From contig CP003083.1 of the NCBI GenBank assembly GCA_000306725.1, positions 930,001 through 994,000 of the forward strand: a stretch of 64,000 nt of DNA. The letters run 5' to 3'. The stretch is from Methanolobus psychrophilus R15. GTDB taxonomy: Archaea > Halobacteriota > Methanosarcinia > Methanosarcinales > Methanosarcinaceae. The notes beneath the pieces were generated by a model that was not told the DNA's origin, did no database searches, and saw only the letters and a list, made by a program, of their open reading frames with translations. A program made the translations under genes and the position numbers. Shown here piece by piece: positions 26,019 to 35,566 of the stretch. Each line of letters starts with the position of its first letter. Position 1 is the first letter of the stretch.

Positions 26019-27428
26019 TTATCTGAAGCACTTCACGCAGGATATCACAAGATCGCCCTCCTCTGACATCCCCAAAGCCAGTGCAAGCCCATCTTCCAGG
26101 TGCAAAGCATGACTTACCTTCTCATTCCTGATATCCTTCATCCTTTCCCCTACGAGTACCAGATGGTCGATATCACAAATGCGCCTTACAACAAATTCCG
26201 CCACCTTTTCGGGAGGTAGACCCTCACAGACCTGTGCAGCTTCCTCACCAAGTACCATGAGCACTTTTCCGGATTTTCTGCCGACAGCTCTTGAAAAACC
26301 ATAGTCAAGTGCCCGTTCTGCAGACGTGATATCCATTCCGGAGTTGGAGTTATCAATGAGCAACCTGCCATTAATATCCTTTTCCTGCATCCTGCCCTGA
26401 AGTCCGGTGAAGCCTGAGATTACCTCGGCGATTGCCTCCCCGGATACACCCATATGCAACGCAGCGGCGCCAGCGGCCGCAAAGGCCAGAGAATAGGAGG
26501 AGGTATTGTAGGAAGAGTCAACATCGGCACAAATGCTTATTTTTCCTGCATTCAGCGTGACACTTTTCCCGTTAAAAGCCAGTCGCAGGTCGGCCTGCGT
26601 TTCCTGTGAACCGGAGTCCGTGAATGTGAAAAAGTCCCTGCCTGACTCCCTGGCTTTGCTGACGGACCTGCTGTCCTGGGAATTAAGGACGAAAACACTT
26701 CCCTCTTTACCATAATCAAGCATCCGGAGTTTTGCATCGCTTGCCTGGGAAGTGGACTTTGCGATAGTGTAGTCAGGCTCCAGTGTGGTTATCATGCCGA
26801 TATCAGCATATCCGGTGCCTCCGATGGAAACTTCGAATATACAGCAGTCAGGATGGATATCTAGGGACTTCAATATATCAACAGCATGCAGTATGCTCCC
26901 GGGTGCTATACTGAGACCGAGATGCAATATCCGGGCCTTCCCACAGGTCCAGAGTTCCAGACCGCGGGTGGTGTGAAGCACCACGACCATTGTCCTTGAA
27001 AGCATATCTGCCAGAAGGGATGCGGTGCTGGTCTTTGCTTTGGAGCCAGTGATCTCGATCACCTTTACCTCTCCAAGTACCTTGCTCGTGGAAAGGATCA
27101 TTCCCACAGCCCTGTGATGGCTGATGAGCTCCTTGCCCTGCTCCCTTGCCTCCGTGAGCATCTGGTAGCCAGGTTCCAAGTGAACTGGGCTCACGATAAT
27201 GTCAAAGGGGCCGACAGGGACAGGCGATCTGGAAACGGTGATACCGAAGTCCTCTTGCATAGAGAGGAGAACATCCTCAGCTATGGTATTATAAACATCC
27301 ACAGCAGTGACATCAAAACCCATTTCTGCCAGCTTTCGGGCTATGATAATACCCGCATGCGTCAGGTCAAGGACTGCCACTTTGCATTTTGCTGAAAAAG
27401 TGTTTGAAATGCAGGATATTCCGTTCAT
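26019..27428 (-). CDS. cfbE: Coenzyme F430 synthetase CfbE (Mur-ligase family)
   Basis: Last step of F430 synthesis: ATP-dependent closure of the lactam or carbocyclic ring on 15,17(3)-seco-F430-17(3)-acid. 469 residues. The N-terminus looks like a nucleotide-binding domain (VAVLDLTHAGIIIARKLAEMGFDVTAVDV). The Mur-ligase P-loop is VIEITGSKAKTSTASLLADML (about 124-144), with lysine-threonine-serine instead of the common GKT-T. The ADP-binding end includes LLIDNSNSGMD. It is the first cfb gene in the transcription order. The nickel chelatase gene cfbA is not in the window. Confidence 0.92.
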   Translation of the reverse strand: MNGISCISNTFSAKCKVAVLDLTHAGIIIARKLAEMGFDVTAVDVYNTIAEDVLLSMQEDFGITVSRSPVPVGPFDIIVSPVHLEPGYQMLTEAREQGKELISHHRAVGMILSTSKVLGEVKVIEITGSKAKTSTASLLADMLSRTMVVVLHTTRGLELWTCGKARILHLGLSIAPGSILHAVDILKSLDIHPDCCIFEVSIGGTGYADIGMITTLEPDYTIAKSTSQASDAKLRMLDYGKEGSVFVLNSQDSRSVSKARESGRDFFTFTDSGSQETQADLRLAFNGKSVTLNAGKISICADVDSSYNTSSYSLAFAAAGAAALHMGVSGEAIAEVISGFTGLQGRMQEKDINGRLLIDNSNSGMDITSAERALDYGFSRAVGRKSGKVLMVLGEEAAQVCEGLPPEKVAEFVVRRICDIDHLVLVGERMKDIRNEKVSHALHLEDGLALALGMSEEGDLVISCVKCFR

Positions 27429-27556
27429 CGTATTGACTATGGAGACTAAGTACTAGAGAATATCTCACAACAGAAGACCAGTGAGAAATACAAGGCTTGA
27501 TTAACACACGGGCACAGAAAGTAGATTAAACAGAGGATCAAGGGAAAATGATGATT

Positions 27557-28180
27557 CTAACTTTCATCATCTTCTTCATCATCTTTATAACTGTCAGAGC
27601 CCACCATTGCCGCTGCAATTGATTCTATTCCGTCGAGCCACTCTGCCACAAGCCCGTAGGGTATATCTTCCATAGTTTTATCAGACAATTGCTTTCCACT
27701 CAGGATGTGAGCGCCAATCTCAGCGACGGTGGCAAGGGATATCTCGATGTCATCAGATGACTCGGCTTCAAGGGCAACCTTTACAAGGTCATTGACATCG
27801 TCCTTCTCATCATAATCCTTGTTCAGGTAGCATTCACATGCCGCAAAACTGCCCATAAGAGAGGTCTGGAGTGATTCGATCATCAGGTCCGCATCCTCAG
27901 AGATAGGATCTATCTCAGCAAGTGCAATATCCCTCACACGGAAAAGCATCTGAAGAGCAGATTCTGATGAGATCTGGTTCTTATCGCGTTTTGCAATTAT
28001 TTTCAGGCAGGCAAGAATGATGTCATCTTCCATATTGACAAAAATAGCGCCCTCTTTTCCCTGCGGTTCAGCAGACTCAACAAACTTGAAATTGCTTTCT
28101 TTGACCTGGTTCAGCCAGTTCTTCCAGCGTTCCTCAGTATAAAAATCATGATGAAAAGCTTCATCTTCCCTACCAGACAT
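27557..28180 (-). CDS. DUF2150 family protein
   Basis: 207 residues, highly acidic, with a C-terminal run DDEEDDES. It contains FYTEERWKNWLNQVKESNFKFVE, which is how this methanogen family begins as I remember it. Largely helical, no membrane segment, no catalytic motif, soluble. It stands between UPF0179 and cfbE on the same strand and could be cotranscribed with them. Function unknown. Confidence 0.7.
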   Translation of the reverse strand: MSGREDEAFHHDFYTEERWKNWLNQVKESNFKFVESAEPQGKEGAIFVNMEDDIILACLKIIAKRDKNQISSESALQMLFRVRDIALAEIDPISEDADLMIESLQTSLMGSFAACECYLNKDYDEKDDVNDLVKVALEAESSDDIEISLATVAEIGAHILSGKQLSDKTMEDIPYGLVAEWLDGIESIAAAMVGSDSYKDDEEDDES

Positions 28181-28263
28181 TTGCTTACCTCGATTTTGTA
28201 TTATTCACCTGAATTTTGTTTCCTGCTACTACGATATTGTTGTGATAAGTAGATCTTCATGGG

Positions 28264-28710
28264 TCACAACTTTAGCTCGACCTTCTTAAGTGAGCAGCCT
28301 GAAAGACCTTCATCTATGTTTTCAAGGACTGTAGCCACGGTGCACTTGTCACCATTCCTGATACCTTCAGGGTTGATCAGATCATAGAGACTATCATCGA
28401 AACTGGTGCATTTGGGGCTCTCATAGCTGATCCTGGCGCCTGCGATAGCCTTCTTGGAATCGATGGCTGCCAATATAGGAGAGGTCACAACCTCCACTGC
28501 CAGGACACCTGCATCGTGTACGAAGCATTCATGAACCGTATCGCCCCTTAATTTAACTATCCGGTACTTACGCCCGGGCTCCAGGTTCATACAGGTTCTT
28601 TTAAGTTTACATTTTTGACACTCACGGGACTCGCCAAAGAACATGAAATCTGCTCCTTCTTTTGCGAGCCTTGAGCCAACAAGGGTTATCGTAGTATCAG
28701 TATCGGTCAT
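28264..28710 (-). CDS. UPF0179 family protein
   Basis: 148 residues. The family's cysteine pattern is clear: FFGESRECQKCKLKRTCMNLEPGRKYRIV (four-residue CxxC plus another C), later CFVHDAGVLAVEV and a C-terminal CSLKKVELKL. The cysteines may bind an iron-sulfur cluster or zinc. Found in methanogens and haloarchaea, with no function established. It starts 22 bases after egsA on the same strand. Confidence 0.85.
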   Translation of the reverse strand: MTDTDTTITLVGSRLAKEGADFMFFGESRECQKCKLKRTCMNLEPGRKYRIVKLRGDTVHECFVHDAGVLAVEVVTSPILAAIDSKKAIAGARISYESPKCTSFDDSLYDLINPEGIRNGDKCTVATVLENIDEGLSGCSLKKVELKL

Positions 28711-28731
28711 ATGGTCACCTTGAAAGATTAA

Positions 28732-29790
28732 TTATGAGATCACCTTAGTTATGCGTGCTACTTTTTCAGCGGCTGCGGGTGTCAGGCCCGTTCCAAGTAT
28801 CGTATATCTTTCCGGGCGGATAGTATGTGCAACAAGAAGCGCCTCTAATATATACCTATCTTCAATACCCAGCCCTTCGGCCGTCGTGGGAGCGCCTATT
28901 ACTTCGAGGCATTCTTTTATTTTATTCCAGTCTCCACCGTGCAGATACATCATCATGATCGTTCCTACACCACACTGCTCGCCGTGCAGCGCATGGTGAG
29001 GAGATACCATATCCAGAGCATGACTGAACATGTGTTCAGAGCCGGAAGCCGGTCTTGATGAACCTGCGATGCTCATGGCAACACCACTGGATACGAGGGC
29101 CTTGACGACCATCCTTACAGAACTCTCAAGGCCGGGTTTAATAGAATCAGCTGAATCGATGAGTATCTTTGCAGTCATCCGGGACAGAGCCGCAGCATAC
29201 TCACTGAAGGGTTCATTTGTCAGGCGATAGGCAAGCTCCCAGTCCCTGACAGCAGTATAATTAGAAATAATATCCCCACAACCTGCTGCAAGCAGGCGGT
29301 ATGGAGCCTTTGAGATGATAGCTGTGTCAGCTATCACAGCCATGGGTGCATTTGCCTCAATCGAACTTGTCTTCCCATTGCAGCGAATAGAGGCCCTTGA
29401 TGAGACAATGCCATCATGGGACGCAGCTGTTGGCACACTCATAAAAGGAACATCCAGTTGTGTGGCGGCAAGTTTTGCAACATCGATGGATTTTCCGCTG
29501 CCAACACCGATCATATATGAAGAGTTGTGTTCAAAAGCCTCTTTTTTAACTTTTTCGACTTCGACCATAGAGGCTTCTGCTGATACCACTATCCGGGCAT
29601 TCTGCCCGCAGTCGTTCAGCAGATCGCAGACTATATCCCCGGCTATCTTCCTGGTATTACAACCTGTGACAATGACAGGATCTTTTCCCAGTTTGAGGTC
29701 TTTGCAAACATATTTAATATCATAGATGACATCGTGGCCGACCAACACATCTCTGGGCAGCTGCATCCATTTTTTCATTCCATCTTGCAT
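28732..29790 (-). CDS. egsA: sn-glycerol-1-phosphate dehydrogenase
   Basis: Makes sn-glycerol-1-phosphate from dihydroxyacetone phosphate with NAD(P)H, setting the archaeal stereochemistry of membrane lipids. 352 residues from the ATG at 29790; a TTG at 29799 and an ATG at 29778 ([10 protein letters not shown], closest to relatives) are alternatives. NAD-binding [16 protein letters not shown], active-site [17 protein letters not shown] and the zinc ligands (D in [14 protein letters not shown] in [12 protein letters not shown] and [10 protein letters not shown]) are present. A TATA-like ATTAAATATAC sits about 40 bases ahead. First gene of a likely operon with UPF0179, DUF2150 and cfbEDCB. Confidence 0.93.
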   Translation of the reverse strand: MQDGMKKWMQLPRDVLVGHDVIYDIKYVCKDLKLGKDPVIVTGCNTRKIAGDIVCDLLNDCGQNARIVVSAEASMVEVEKVKKEAFEHNSSYMIGVGSGKSIDVAKLAATQLDVPFMSVPTAASHDGIVSSRASIRCNGKTSSIEANAPMAVIADTAIISKAPYRLLAAGCGDIISNYTAVRDWELAYRLTNEPFSEYAAALSRMTAKILIDSADSIKPGLESSVRMVVKALVSSGVAMSIAGSSRPASGSEHMFSHALDMVSPHHALHGEQCGVGTIMMMYLHGGDWNKIKECLEVIGAPTTAEGLGIEDRYILEALLVAHTIRPERYTILGTGLTPAAAEKVARITKVIS

Positions 29791-29814
29791 GGGGATCAAT
29801 TCTATACCTGCTGG

Positions 29815-29965
29815 TTCGAGTAGTATATTTAATTAATATTAAGATATATTGCCTTTAGAGAGAATCGCCCTTATATAAAATCTATTATTAATGGGGTTCC
29901 CCATAAACTATTAAACATTTGTTGTATTAGGATATTCCTATATTACTTTACTGCTGTGATCACAA
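29815..29965. promoter_or_regulatory. Divergent promoter region of egsA and the DUF63 gene
   Basis: This 150-base AT-rich gap serves both directions. For the plus strand CCTATATTA at about 29937-29945 is 25 bases before the ATG at 29966, implying a leaderless mRNA. For the minus strand the box around 29823-29837 drives egsA. ATGGGGTTCCCCAT at about 29890-29903 is a perfect palindrome midway between them and could be an operator. Confidence 0.45.
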
Positions 29966-30814
29966 ATGGTTCCAATCATAGACAAAATCAGCCAGCTAAT
30001 CAACGAATATTACATAGACCCCATATTACACGATAGTGGTTACAATATAGTTAACACGATTACATGGGCAATCATATTGGGAATATGTATATTCGGCATA
30101 GTAAAATTATTAAAGAGGATGAATGTCAATATCACTGACAGGCTTACTGCCTCAGTGATTCCTTTCATACTCGCAGGTTCATCTCTAAGGGTCATAGAGG
30201 ATACAGGCGTGCTTGAACCGCCTGTCAGTTACCTGTTCATAACCCCGAACATCTATTTTTTGGTGTTCTTTGTCACGGTGATTTTCCTCATCATTGCAAA
30301 ACTGGTGAGTAAAGTTAGGGATAAGGATTTTGAAACAGTGTTTGCTTTATTCGGATCTGCCTGGTTTATTGCTAACATAGCCTATCTGCTGCACCTGGAA
30401 GACCTTGTTCTTCCATGGGTGCCGGTATTTGTTATCGTTTCTGCAAGCGCACTGCTTTACATACTCTATTTGGTATTCGACCGGGCAGGCTCTGATATAC
30501 TCAAAAATAAACTCAACCTCTCCATACTGGGAGTGCATCTGCTGGACGCTTCATCCACTTTTGCAGGTGTCGATTTTCTTGGATACTACGAAAAACATGT
30601 TGTACCTGCATTCCTCATCGACCTGACAGGTACAGCTCTGGTGATGTATCCGCTAAAACTTTTAATCTTCCTGCCAGTAATATACATACTTGACACCCAG
30701 TTTAATGAAGACGAAGAGTCAAGGACCCTGAAAACGTTCCTTAAACTTGTAATAATCATGCTGGGACTGGCACCTGCTGTCAGGAACACAATCCGGATGA
30801 TGTTGGGAGTATAA
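29966..30814 (+). CDS. DUF63 family membrane protein
   Basis: 282 residues with about seven hydrophobic helices and the DUF63 features (INEYYIDPI near the start, IPFILAGSSLRVIEDTGVL, LLDASSTFAGVDFLGYYEKHVV). Archaeal family without known function; it is often encoded near nucleotide or lipid genes. Conserved charged residues within the helices (RVIED, DASST) suggest a transport or rhomboid-like activity, which is speculation. The next gene starts 4 bases after its stop, so they are cotranscribed. Confidence 0.82.
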   Translation: MVPIIDKISQLINEYYIDPILHDSGYNIVNTITWAIILGICIFGIVKLLKRMNVNITDRLTASVIPFILAGSSLRVIEDTGVLEPPVSYLFITPNIYFLVFFVTVIFLIIAKLVSKVRDKDFETVFALFGSAWFIANIAYLLHLEDLVLPWVPVFVIVSASALLYILYLVFDRAGSDILKNKLNLSILGVHLLDASSTFAGVDFLGYYEKHVVPAFLIDLTGTALVMYPLKLLIFLPVIYILDTQFNEDEESRTLKTFLKLVIIMLGLAPAVRNTIRMMLGV

Positions 30815-30818
30815 TATA

Positions 30819-31424
30819 ATGTTTAGTGCAGAAAGAAGAGAGAACTTGAGGACTTATCTTACTGACCTCAAGCCATACATTGTACTTAGCACAATCGTTT
30901 TTGCCCTGTCTATCGCAGTGGGCTATATTGCATACGGAATTTACCCCGAATATGCCATGCAATCCATATCGGGTCTTGAGGAACTTGTAGAAATGCTGGA
31001 AGGCCTCTCGCTCCTGGAGATCATGCTGATGATCTTTATCAATAACACCATAGCAATGTTCATTGCAATATTGTTTGGTATCGTATTGGGTATAGTGCCC
31101 CTGCTGGTCTTGGTGCTAAACGGATTCATAATAGGTACGATAGTCCGCTTATTGATTGTTGAGAACGGCCTGGCCTTTATTGTTGCAGGGCTTGTTCCCC
31201 ACGGTATAATAGAGATACCCCTCCTGCTGCTTTCCACTTCAATCGGAATGAAGATTGGTTATGAGGTTTTGCTGGCTCTTGCCGGAAAGCCTTCCGATAT
31301 AAAGAATGAATTCATAAAAGGAATGAAATTCTTCTTCTACTGGATGGTGCCCCTCATATTCATCGCTGCGCTCATCGAGACATTCATAACACCTGCCATA
31401 ATGTACCTGGTTGCAGGTACATAA
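30819..31424 (+). CDS. SpoIIM/DUF95-like membrane protein
   Basis: 201 residues, four or five transmembrane helices. The segments FINNTIAMFIAILFGIVLGIVPLLVLVLNGFIIG and LVPHGIIEIPLLLLSTSIGMKIGYEVL are the stage II sporulation protein M signature (N-N-x7 and PHGxxE). Archaea do not sporulate; the family probably works as a membrane channel or protein-complex component. Its operon with DUF63 is tight (4 bases). Confidence 0.85.
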   Translation: MFSAERRENLRTYLTDLKPYIVLSTIVFALSIAVGYIAYGIYPEYAMQSISGLEELVEMLEGLSLLEIMLMIFINNTIAMFIAILFGIVLGIVPLLVLVLNGFIIGTIVRLLIVENGLAFIVAGLVPHGIIEIPLLLLSTSIGMKIGYEVLLALAGKPSDIKNEFIKGMKFFFYWMVPLIFIAALIETFITPAIMYLVAGT

Positions 31425-31528
31425 GGACCTCATAAGGTTAAGGGCGACTGGCTGACAATATGTACAATTCATAATGTGAACAGGTTTATTAATGACTAGA
31501 ACATTTGCGGAGAAAACCGAGGCTAAAC

Positions 31529-32686
31529 ATGATCAACAGGAAAGATATCATAGAGATAATCGAAGGTTATGATACTGACAACATAAAGATAGGCTCTGTT
31601 GCCTCACATTCTGCATTAGACATCTTTGACGGTGCTATAGAAGAGGGCTTCAGGACCTTTGCAGTCTGCCAGCAGGGACGCGACAAGACCTATACGGAGT
31701 ACTTCAGGTCCCAAAGGGATGCTGAAGGAAATGTGGTAAGGGGAATCGTGGATGAATCCATATGCCTGAAGAAGTTCAATGAAGTGATAAGTCCAGAGAA
31801 CCAGAAGAAACTGGTCGATAATAATGTCCTTTTCATTCCAAACCGTTCATTCACATCCTATTGCGGCATCGATGATGTGGAGAACGATTTCCGTGTCCCC
31901 CTTGTGGGCAGCAGGAACATGCTCAGGAGCGAGGAGAGAGGCATTGAGAGAGATTACTACTGGCTCCTTGAAAAAGCAGGACTGCCATTCCCGGAAAGAA
32001 TAGAGGACCCCCAGGATATCGATGAGCTTGTGATGGTCAAACTACCCCATGCTGTCAAGAAACTGGAGAGAGGGTTTTTCACAGCCGGTACATACGAGCA
32101 GTACCTCGAGAAGTCGCAGGCTCTTCTGAAGCAGGGAGTCATTACCCAGGAAGCCCTTGAGCATGCAAGGATAGAGAGATACATCATCGGACCCGTGTTC
32201 AACCTGGATATGTTCTATTCACCCCTTGAGTCAGAGATGAGCAAGACCGAGCTTCTGGGAGTTGACTGGAGGTTTGAGACCAGCCTGGACGGGCATGTGA
32301 GGCTACCTGCCCCGCAGCAGATGTCCCTTGCACCACATCAACTTACACCTGAATACACCGTATGCGGTCACAATTCAGCAACTCTCAGGGAGTCACTGCT
32401 TGAGGAAGCGTTCGCCCTGGCAGAAAAATACATAGAGGCCGCCAGGAAATATTATGACCCTGGAGTAATAGGCCCGTTCTGCCTGCAGACCTGCGTGGAC
32501 AAGGACCTTAACTTTTACATATATGATGTAGCTCCAAGGGTTGGGGGCGGTACCAATGTACACATGTCAGTAGGACACCCCTACGGTAACACTACATGGC
32601 GCAAGCCAATGAGCACTGGCAGACGCATGGCCTTTGAAATTAGAAGAGCCATTGAGACTGGCCAGCTTGGCAAGATCATCACCTGA
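31529..32686 (+). CDS. purP: 5-formaminoimidazole-4-carboxamide ribonucleotide synthetase PurP
   Basis: Archaeal purine biosynthesis: ATP- and formate-dependent formation of FAICAR from AICAR, replacing the folate-dependent enzyme. 385 residues from the ATG at 31529 (MINRKDIIEI); GAGG precedes it. N-terminal strands IKIGSVASHSALDIFDGAIEEGFRT, the ATP-grasp region VMVKLPHAVKKLERGFFTAG, EYTVCGHNSATLRESLLE, and YIYDVAPRVGGGTNVHM near the C-terminus are diagnostic. A strong terminator follows. Confidence 0.94.
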   Translation: MINRKDIIEIIEGYDTDNIKIGSVASHSALDIFDGAIEEGFRTFAVCQQGRDKTYTEYFRSQRDAEGNVVRGIVDESICLKKFNEVISPENQKKLVDNNVLFIPNRSFTSYCGIDDVENDFRVPLVGSRNMLRSEERGIERDYYWLLEKAGLPFPERIEDPQDIDELVMVKLPHAVKKLERGFFTAGTYEQYLEKSQALLKQGVITQEALEHARIERYIIGPVFNLDMFYSPLESEMSKTELLGVDWRFETSLDGHVRLPAPQQMSLAPHQLTPEYTVCGHNSATLRESLLEEAFALAEKYIEAARKYYDPGVIGPFCLQTCVDKDLNFYIYDVAPRVGGGTNVHMSVGHPYGNTTWRKPMSTGRRMAFEIRRAIETGQLGKIIT

Positions 32687-32714
32687 GCAGGGCTCAGGTC
32701 AATCCTTTTTTTTT
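32681..32714 (+). terminator. purP terminator
   Basis: ACCTGAG (32681-32687) pairs with CTCAGGT (32693-32699) around a 5-base loop; a run of nine T follows at 32706-32714. The left arm overlaps the purP stop codon. Confidence 0.75.
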
Positions 32715-32856
32715 CACATCCTCGGGAATACTGCATAATCAGACTCACTTTAGTAAGTCATCCTGTAGAATGGCATTACACCTGCACAAGCTGCAAATAG
32801 CATAGTTGCTTCAACATAGAACTCTTTTTATATATGTGAATATATTATAATTGCTG

Positions 32857-33609
32857 ATGCATATCAAAAGGATACCGACCGGAATCGCAGAACTTGATCA
32901 GATACTGGAAGGAGGGTATCCAGCCGGTCATGGGCTCCTTGTAAGGGGACCTCCAGGAGCGGGAAAGACCATACTTGCCACACATTTCCTTTACAGGTCG
33001 TGCAGGGACGGAAAAAGATGCATGCTTATGCTCACACATGACAATGTGGAAAGTTTTCTGGAACAAGCAGAGAACATTGGCCTTGATTTCAGGAAATGCA
33101 TCGAGAACGGAAAACTTCTGATAACGAAATCCTTTGAGATCAGGACAAATAAGATCCACAATGCCTCCAGGCATGGGAGTGGCATTGGTTTTCTGGAAAA
33201 GGACTGCGTGGAAAGTGTGCTGGAAATACCGGATGATGTGGAGGTAGTAGTCATTGACAACCTGGATATGCTGTCCCTATACCATACTGTAGAGGAATTT
33301 GCAGACAAGTTCTTTACTATCAATGACATCCTGTCTAATAAAAAACGCACCAGCCTTTTTCTGATAGGCCAGGATGCGGGGGAAAAAGATAGCATTGCCG
33401 AGCATATCGTCTTTGGAAGTATGAATCTATACGTCAATAGGGATGAAAGAACAGGCAAAGGATTAAGACAGCTCTATATCCCAAAGATGCGTTGTACGAA
33501 TATCTCTCTTGAGCCCATGAGCTTCAGGATAACGCCTATGGGAATAAAGATAGAGAAGATATTCCAGAGAGATGAAGTGCTCCGTGGTGTCCTTGACATA
33601 ACTGCGTGA
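32857..33609 (+). CDS. KaiC/RadA-like RecA-superfamily ATPase
   Basis: 250 residues. Begins MHIKRIPTGIAELDQILEGGYPAGHGLLVRGPPGAGKT, the KaiC-type entry (IxTGIxxLDxxLxGG) with an intact Walker A motif; Walker B is VEVVVIDNLDML near residue 130. Only one ATPase domain, so it is not a full KaiC. The ATG at 32857 lies 26 bases after a TATA box CTTTTTATATATG, so it is leaderless; the TTG two codons earlier is less likely. The usual signalling or nucleic-acid role of such archaeal proteins is unproven. Confidence 0.82.
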   Translation: MHIKRIPTGIAELDQILEGGYPAGHGLLVRGPPGAGKTILATHFLYRSCRDGKRCMLMLTHDNVESFLEQAENIGLDFRKCIENGKLLITKSFEIRTNKIHNASRHGSGIGFLEKDCVESVLEIPDDVEVVVIDNLDMLSLYHTVEEFADKFFTINDILSNKKRTSLFLIGQDAGEKDSIAEHIVFGSMNLYVNRDERTGKGLRQLYIPKMRCTNISLEPMSFRITPMGIKIEKIFQRDEVLRGVLDITA

Positions 33610-33787
33610 TTTCTTGCAGGGATTGACGAAGGGCTTGAGCTGAGGCAGTATATGATTAACAGGGTATTCTGAATACAAGCCAATTATCTATTCATGTACA
33701 GCAAGTTATATACATGATAAAAATAATAGGGAGAAAGACCCCAGGACCTTGGATAGGAATATATGCATTTTAAGGATGGTAGAAATC

Positions 33788-33887
33788 ATTTAAATACCAT
33801 AAATGAAATGATACCACAAACTTAAATTGTAATCAATCAAATCGTTCGTAATTTTATGCTTTCAAACCTTATACCCAACCGGGAGGG
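33788..33887 (+). promoter_or_regulatory. Promoter and ribosome-binding site of the aIF2-gamma operon
   Basis: ATTTAAATAC at 33788-33797 is the best TATA candidate in the 288-base gap, and GGGAGGG near 33880-33887 is a strong ribosome-binding site about 10 bases before the TTG start. The long leader in between shows no convincing hairpin. The remainder of the gap (33610-33787) holds nothing I can identify. Confidence 0.5.
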
Positions 33888-33897
33888 AATTTAAAAA

Positions 33898-35124
33898 TTG
33901 AGTCAGCCTTGTGTTAATATCGGCATGGTGGGTCATGTCGACCATGGAAAAACCACGCTTGTAAGCGCACTGTCCGGTGTATGGACAGACACGCACAGCG
34001 AAGAGATGAAACGCGGCATATCCATCCGTCTGGGATATGCAGATACCACATTCAGGAAATGCCCTAACTGCCCTGAGCCCCAGTGCTATACTGTCTCAGA
34101 CAAGTGCGAAGGATGCGGCGAGGTGTCCGAAGAACTCAGGACCGCTTCTTTTGTCGATGCCCCAGGGCACGAAACTTTGATGGCAACGATGCTTTCAGGA
34201 GCTGCGATAATGGATGGTGCAATACTAGTCATAGCAGCCAACGAGCCCTGCCCGCAGCCTCAGACAAAGGAACACCTCATGGCGCTGAACATAATAGGCA
34301 TCAAGAACCTGGTAATCGTGCAAAACAAGATCGACCTGGTATCCAGGGAGAAAATGATAGAGCACTATCATCAGATCAAGGATTTCGTGAAGGGCACAGT
34401 AGCTGAGAACGCACCTGTTGTCCCAATATCGGCACAGCAGAACACCAATATTGATGCCCTTATCCAGGCAATGGAAGAGATGATACCGACACCTGTTCAC
34501 AAGCATGACAAACCTGCTCACATGCTTATTGCAAGGTCTTTCGATATCAATAAACCAGGAACGGCTATCAGCGGCATCACTGGAGGAGTCATAGGCGGCA
34601 CCCTTACAGAAGGCATCCTTCACCCAGGAGATGAACTGGAAATATGTCCTGGCATCAAGATAGAAAGTGAGGGAACCACCAGGTGGAAGCCGGTCAGAAC
34701 TAAAATAACAAGAATAGTGGCTGGAAAGGAAACTGTTAAAGAGGCGACTCCCGGAGGTCTTCTTGCAGTCGGGACCAGTCTTGACCCTACGCTGACCAAG
34801 AGTGACTCCCTTACAGGCCAGGTTGCAGGCATACCCGGGACCTTGCCCCCTACACATGATTCATTCACACTCGACCTGCACCTGCTGGACAGGGTAGTTG
34901 GAGTCACTGATGAGGAAAAGATAGGACCGATCAAGACAAGCGAACCCCTGATGCTCAACGTAGGGACTGCAACCACAGTAGGAACTGTGACAAGTGCAAG
35001 GAAGGATATCGCAGAGGTAAAGCTGAAAAGGCCTGTTTGCGCCGAGATTGGAGCAACGGTAGCTATCAGCAGGCGTGTTGGCTCTCGGTGGCGTCTTATC
35101 GGTGTAGGAGTAATCAAGGGTTGA
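33898..35124 (+). CDS. eif2g: Translation initiation factor aIF2 gamma subunit
   Basis: GTP-binding subunit that delivers methionyl initiator tRNA to the small ribosomal subunit. 408 residues with a TTG start. G1 [14 protein letters not shown]3 [15 protein letters not shown]4 VQNKIDLVS, and a zinc knuckle [19 protein letters not shown] between the switch regions. The C-terminal beta-barrel domains end in [12 protein letters not shown]. Its stop overlaps the TTG of the next gene by 4 bases, starting a compact operon for transcription and translation components. Confidence 0.96.
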   Translation: MSQPCVNIGMVGHVDHGKTTLVSALSGVWTDTHSEEMKRGISIRLGYADTTFRKCPNCPEPQCYTVSDKCEGCGEVSEELRTASFVDAPGHETLMATMLSGAAIMDGAILVIAANEPCPQPQTKEHLMALNIIGIKNLVIVQNKIDLVSREKMIEHYHQIKDFVKGTVAENAPVVPISAQQNTNIDALIQAMEEMIPTPVHKHDKPAHMLIARSFDINKPGTAISGITGGVIGGTLTEGILHPGDELEICPGIKIESEGTTRWKPVRTKITRIVAGKETVKEATPGGLLAVGTSLDPTLTKSDSLTGQVAGIPGTLPPTHDSFTLDLHLLDRVVGVTDEEKIGPIKTSEPLMLNVGTATTVGTVTSARKDIAEVKLKRPVCAEIGATVAISRRVGSRWRLIGVGVIKG

Positions 35125-35498
35125 AAGTCATTATCGACACCAACGGCCTGATGATACCTGTTCAGTTCAAGGTTGATATATTCGAAGAGCTAAAAAGACT
35201 GGGATACAACAGGTTCATCGTACCGCTTGCTGTGATAAAAGAACTTGAGAGCCTTGGAAAAAAACTCCGCGGAAAAGACAGGACTGCTGCAAAGATCGCG
35301 CTCTCGCTTTCACAAAGATGTGAGGTCATAGAGGCTTGCGGGCATGCCGATGATATTATAATCGAACTTGCCAGGGAACTTGGCGCAGCAGTGCTGACAA
35401 ATGATATCGGATTAAAGAAAAGGCTGGAAAGTGAACATATACCCATTATATGCCTGCGTCAGAAGAACAGGCTTGGCAATATCAAGGATGACATATAG
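35121..35498 (+). CDS. PIN-domain nuclease-like protein
   Basis: 125 residues from a TTG at 35121 that overlaps the preceding stop TGA, implying coupled translation. The PIN acidic residues are visible: IIDTNGLM (D), ELESL (E), DDIIIELA and LTNDIGL (D). Similar to the Fcf1/Utp24-type PIN proteins placed beside aIF2-gamma in Euryarchaea, so an rRNA- or tRNA-processing RNase is likely. The reading frame ends in TAG. Confidence 0.85.
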   Translation: MKVIIDTNGLMIPVQFKVDIFEELKRLGYNRFIVPLAVIKELESLGKKLRGKDRTAAKIALSLSQRCEVIEACGHADDIIIELARELGAAVLTNDIGLKKRLESEHIPIICLRQKNRLGNIKDDI

Positions 35499-35566
35499 AT
35501 CCAACAGGATCAGCTAAGAATAAGACAGAGATATGACAATCATACAGGATTTTTGGAGTTAATCAC

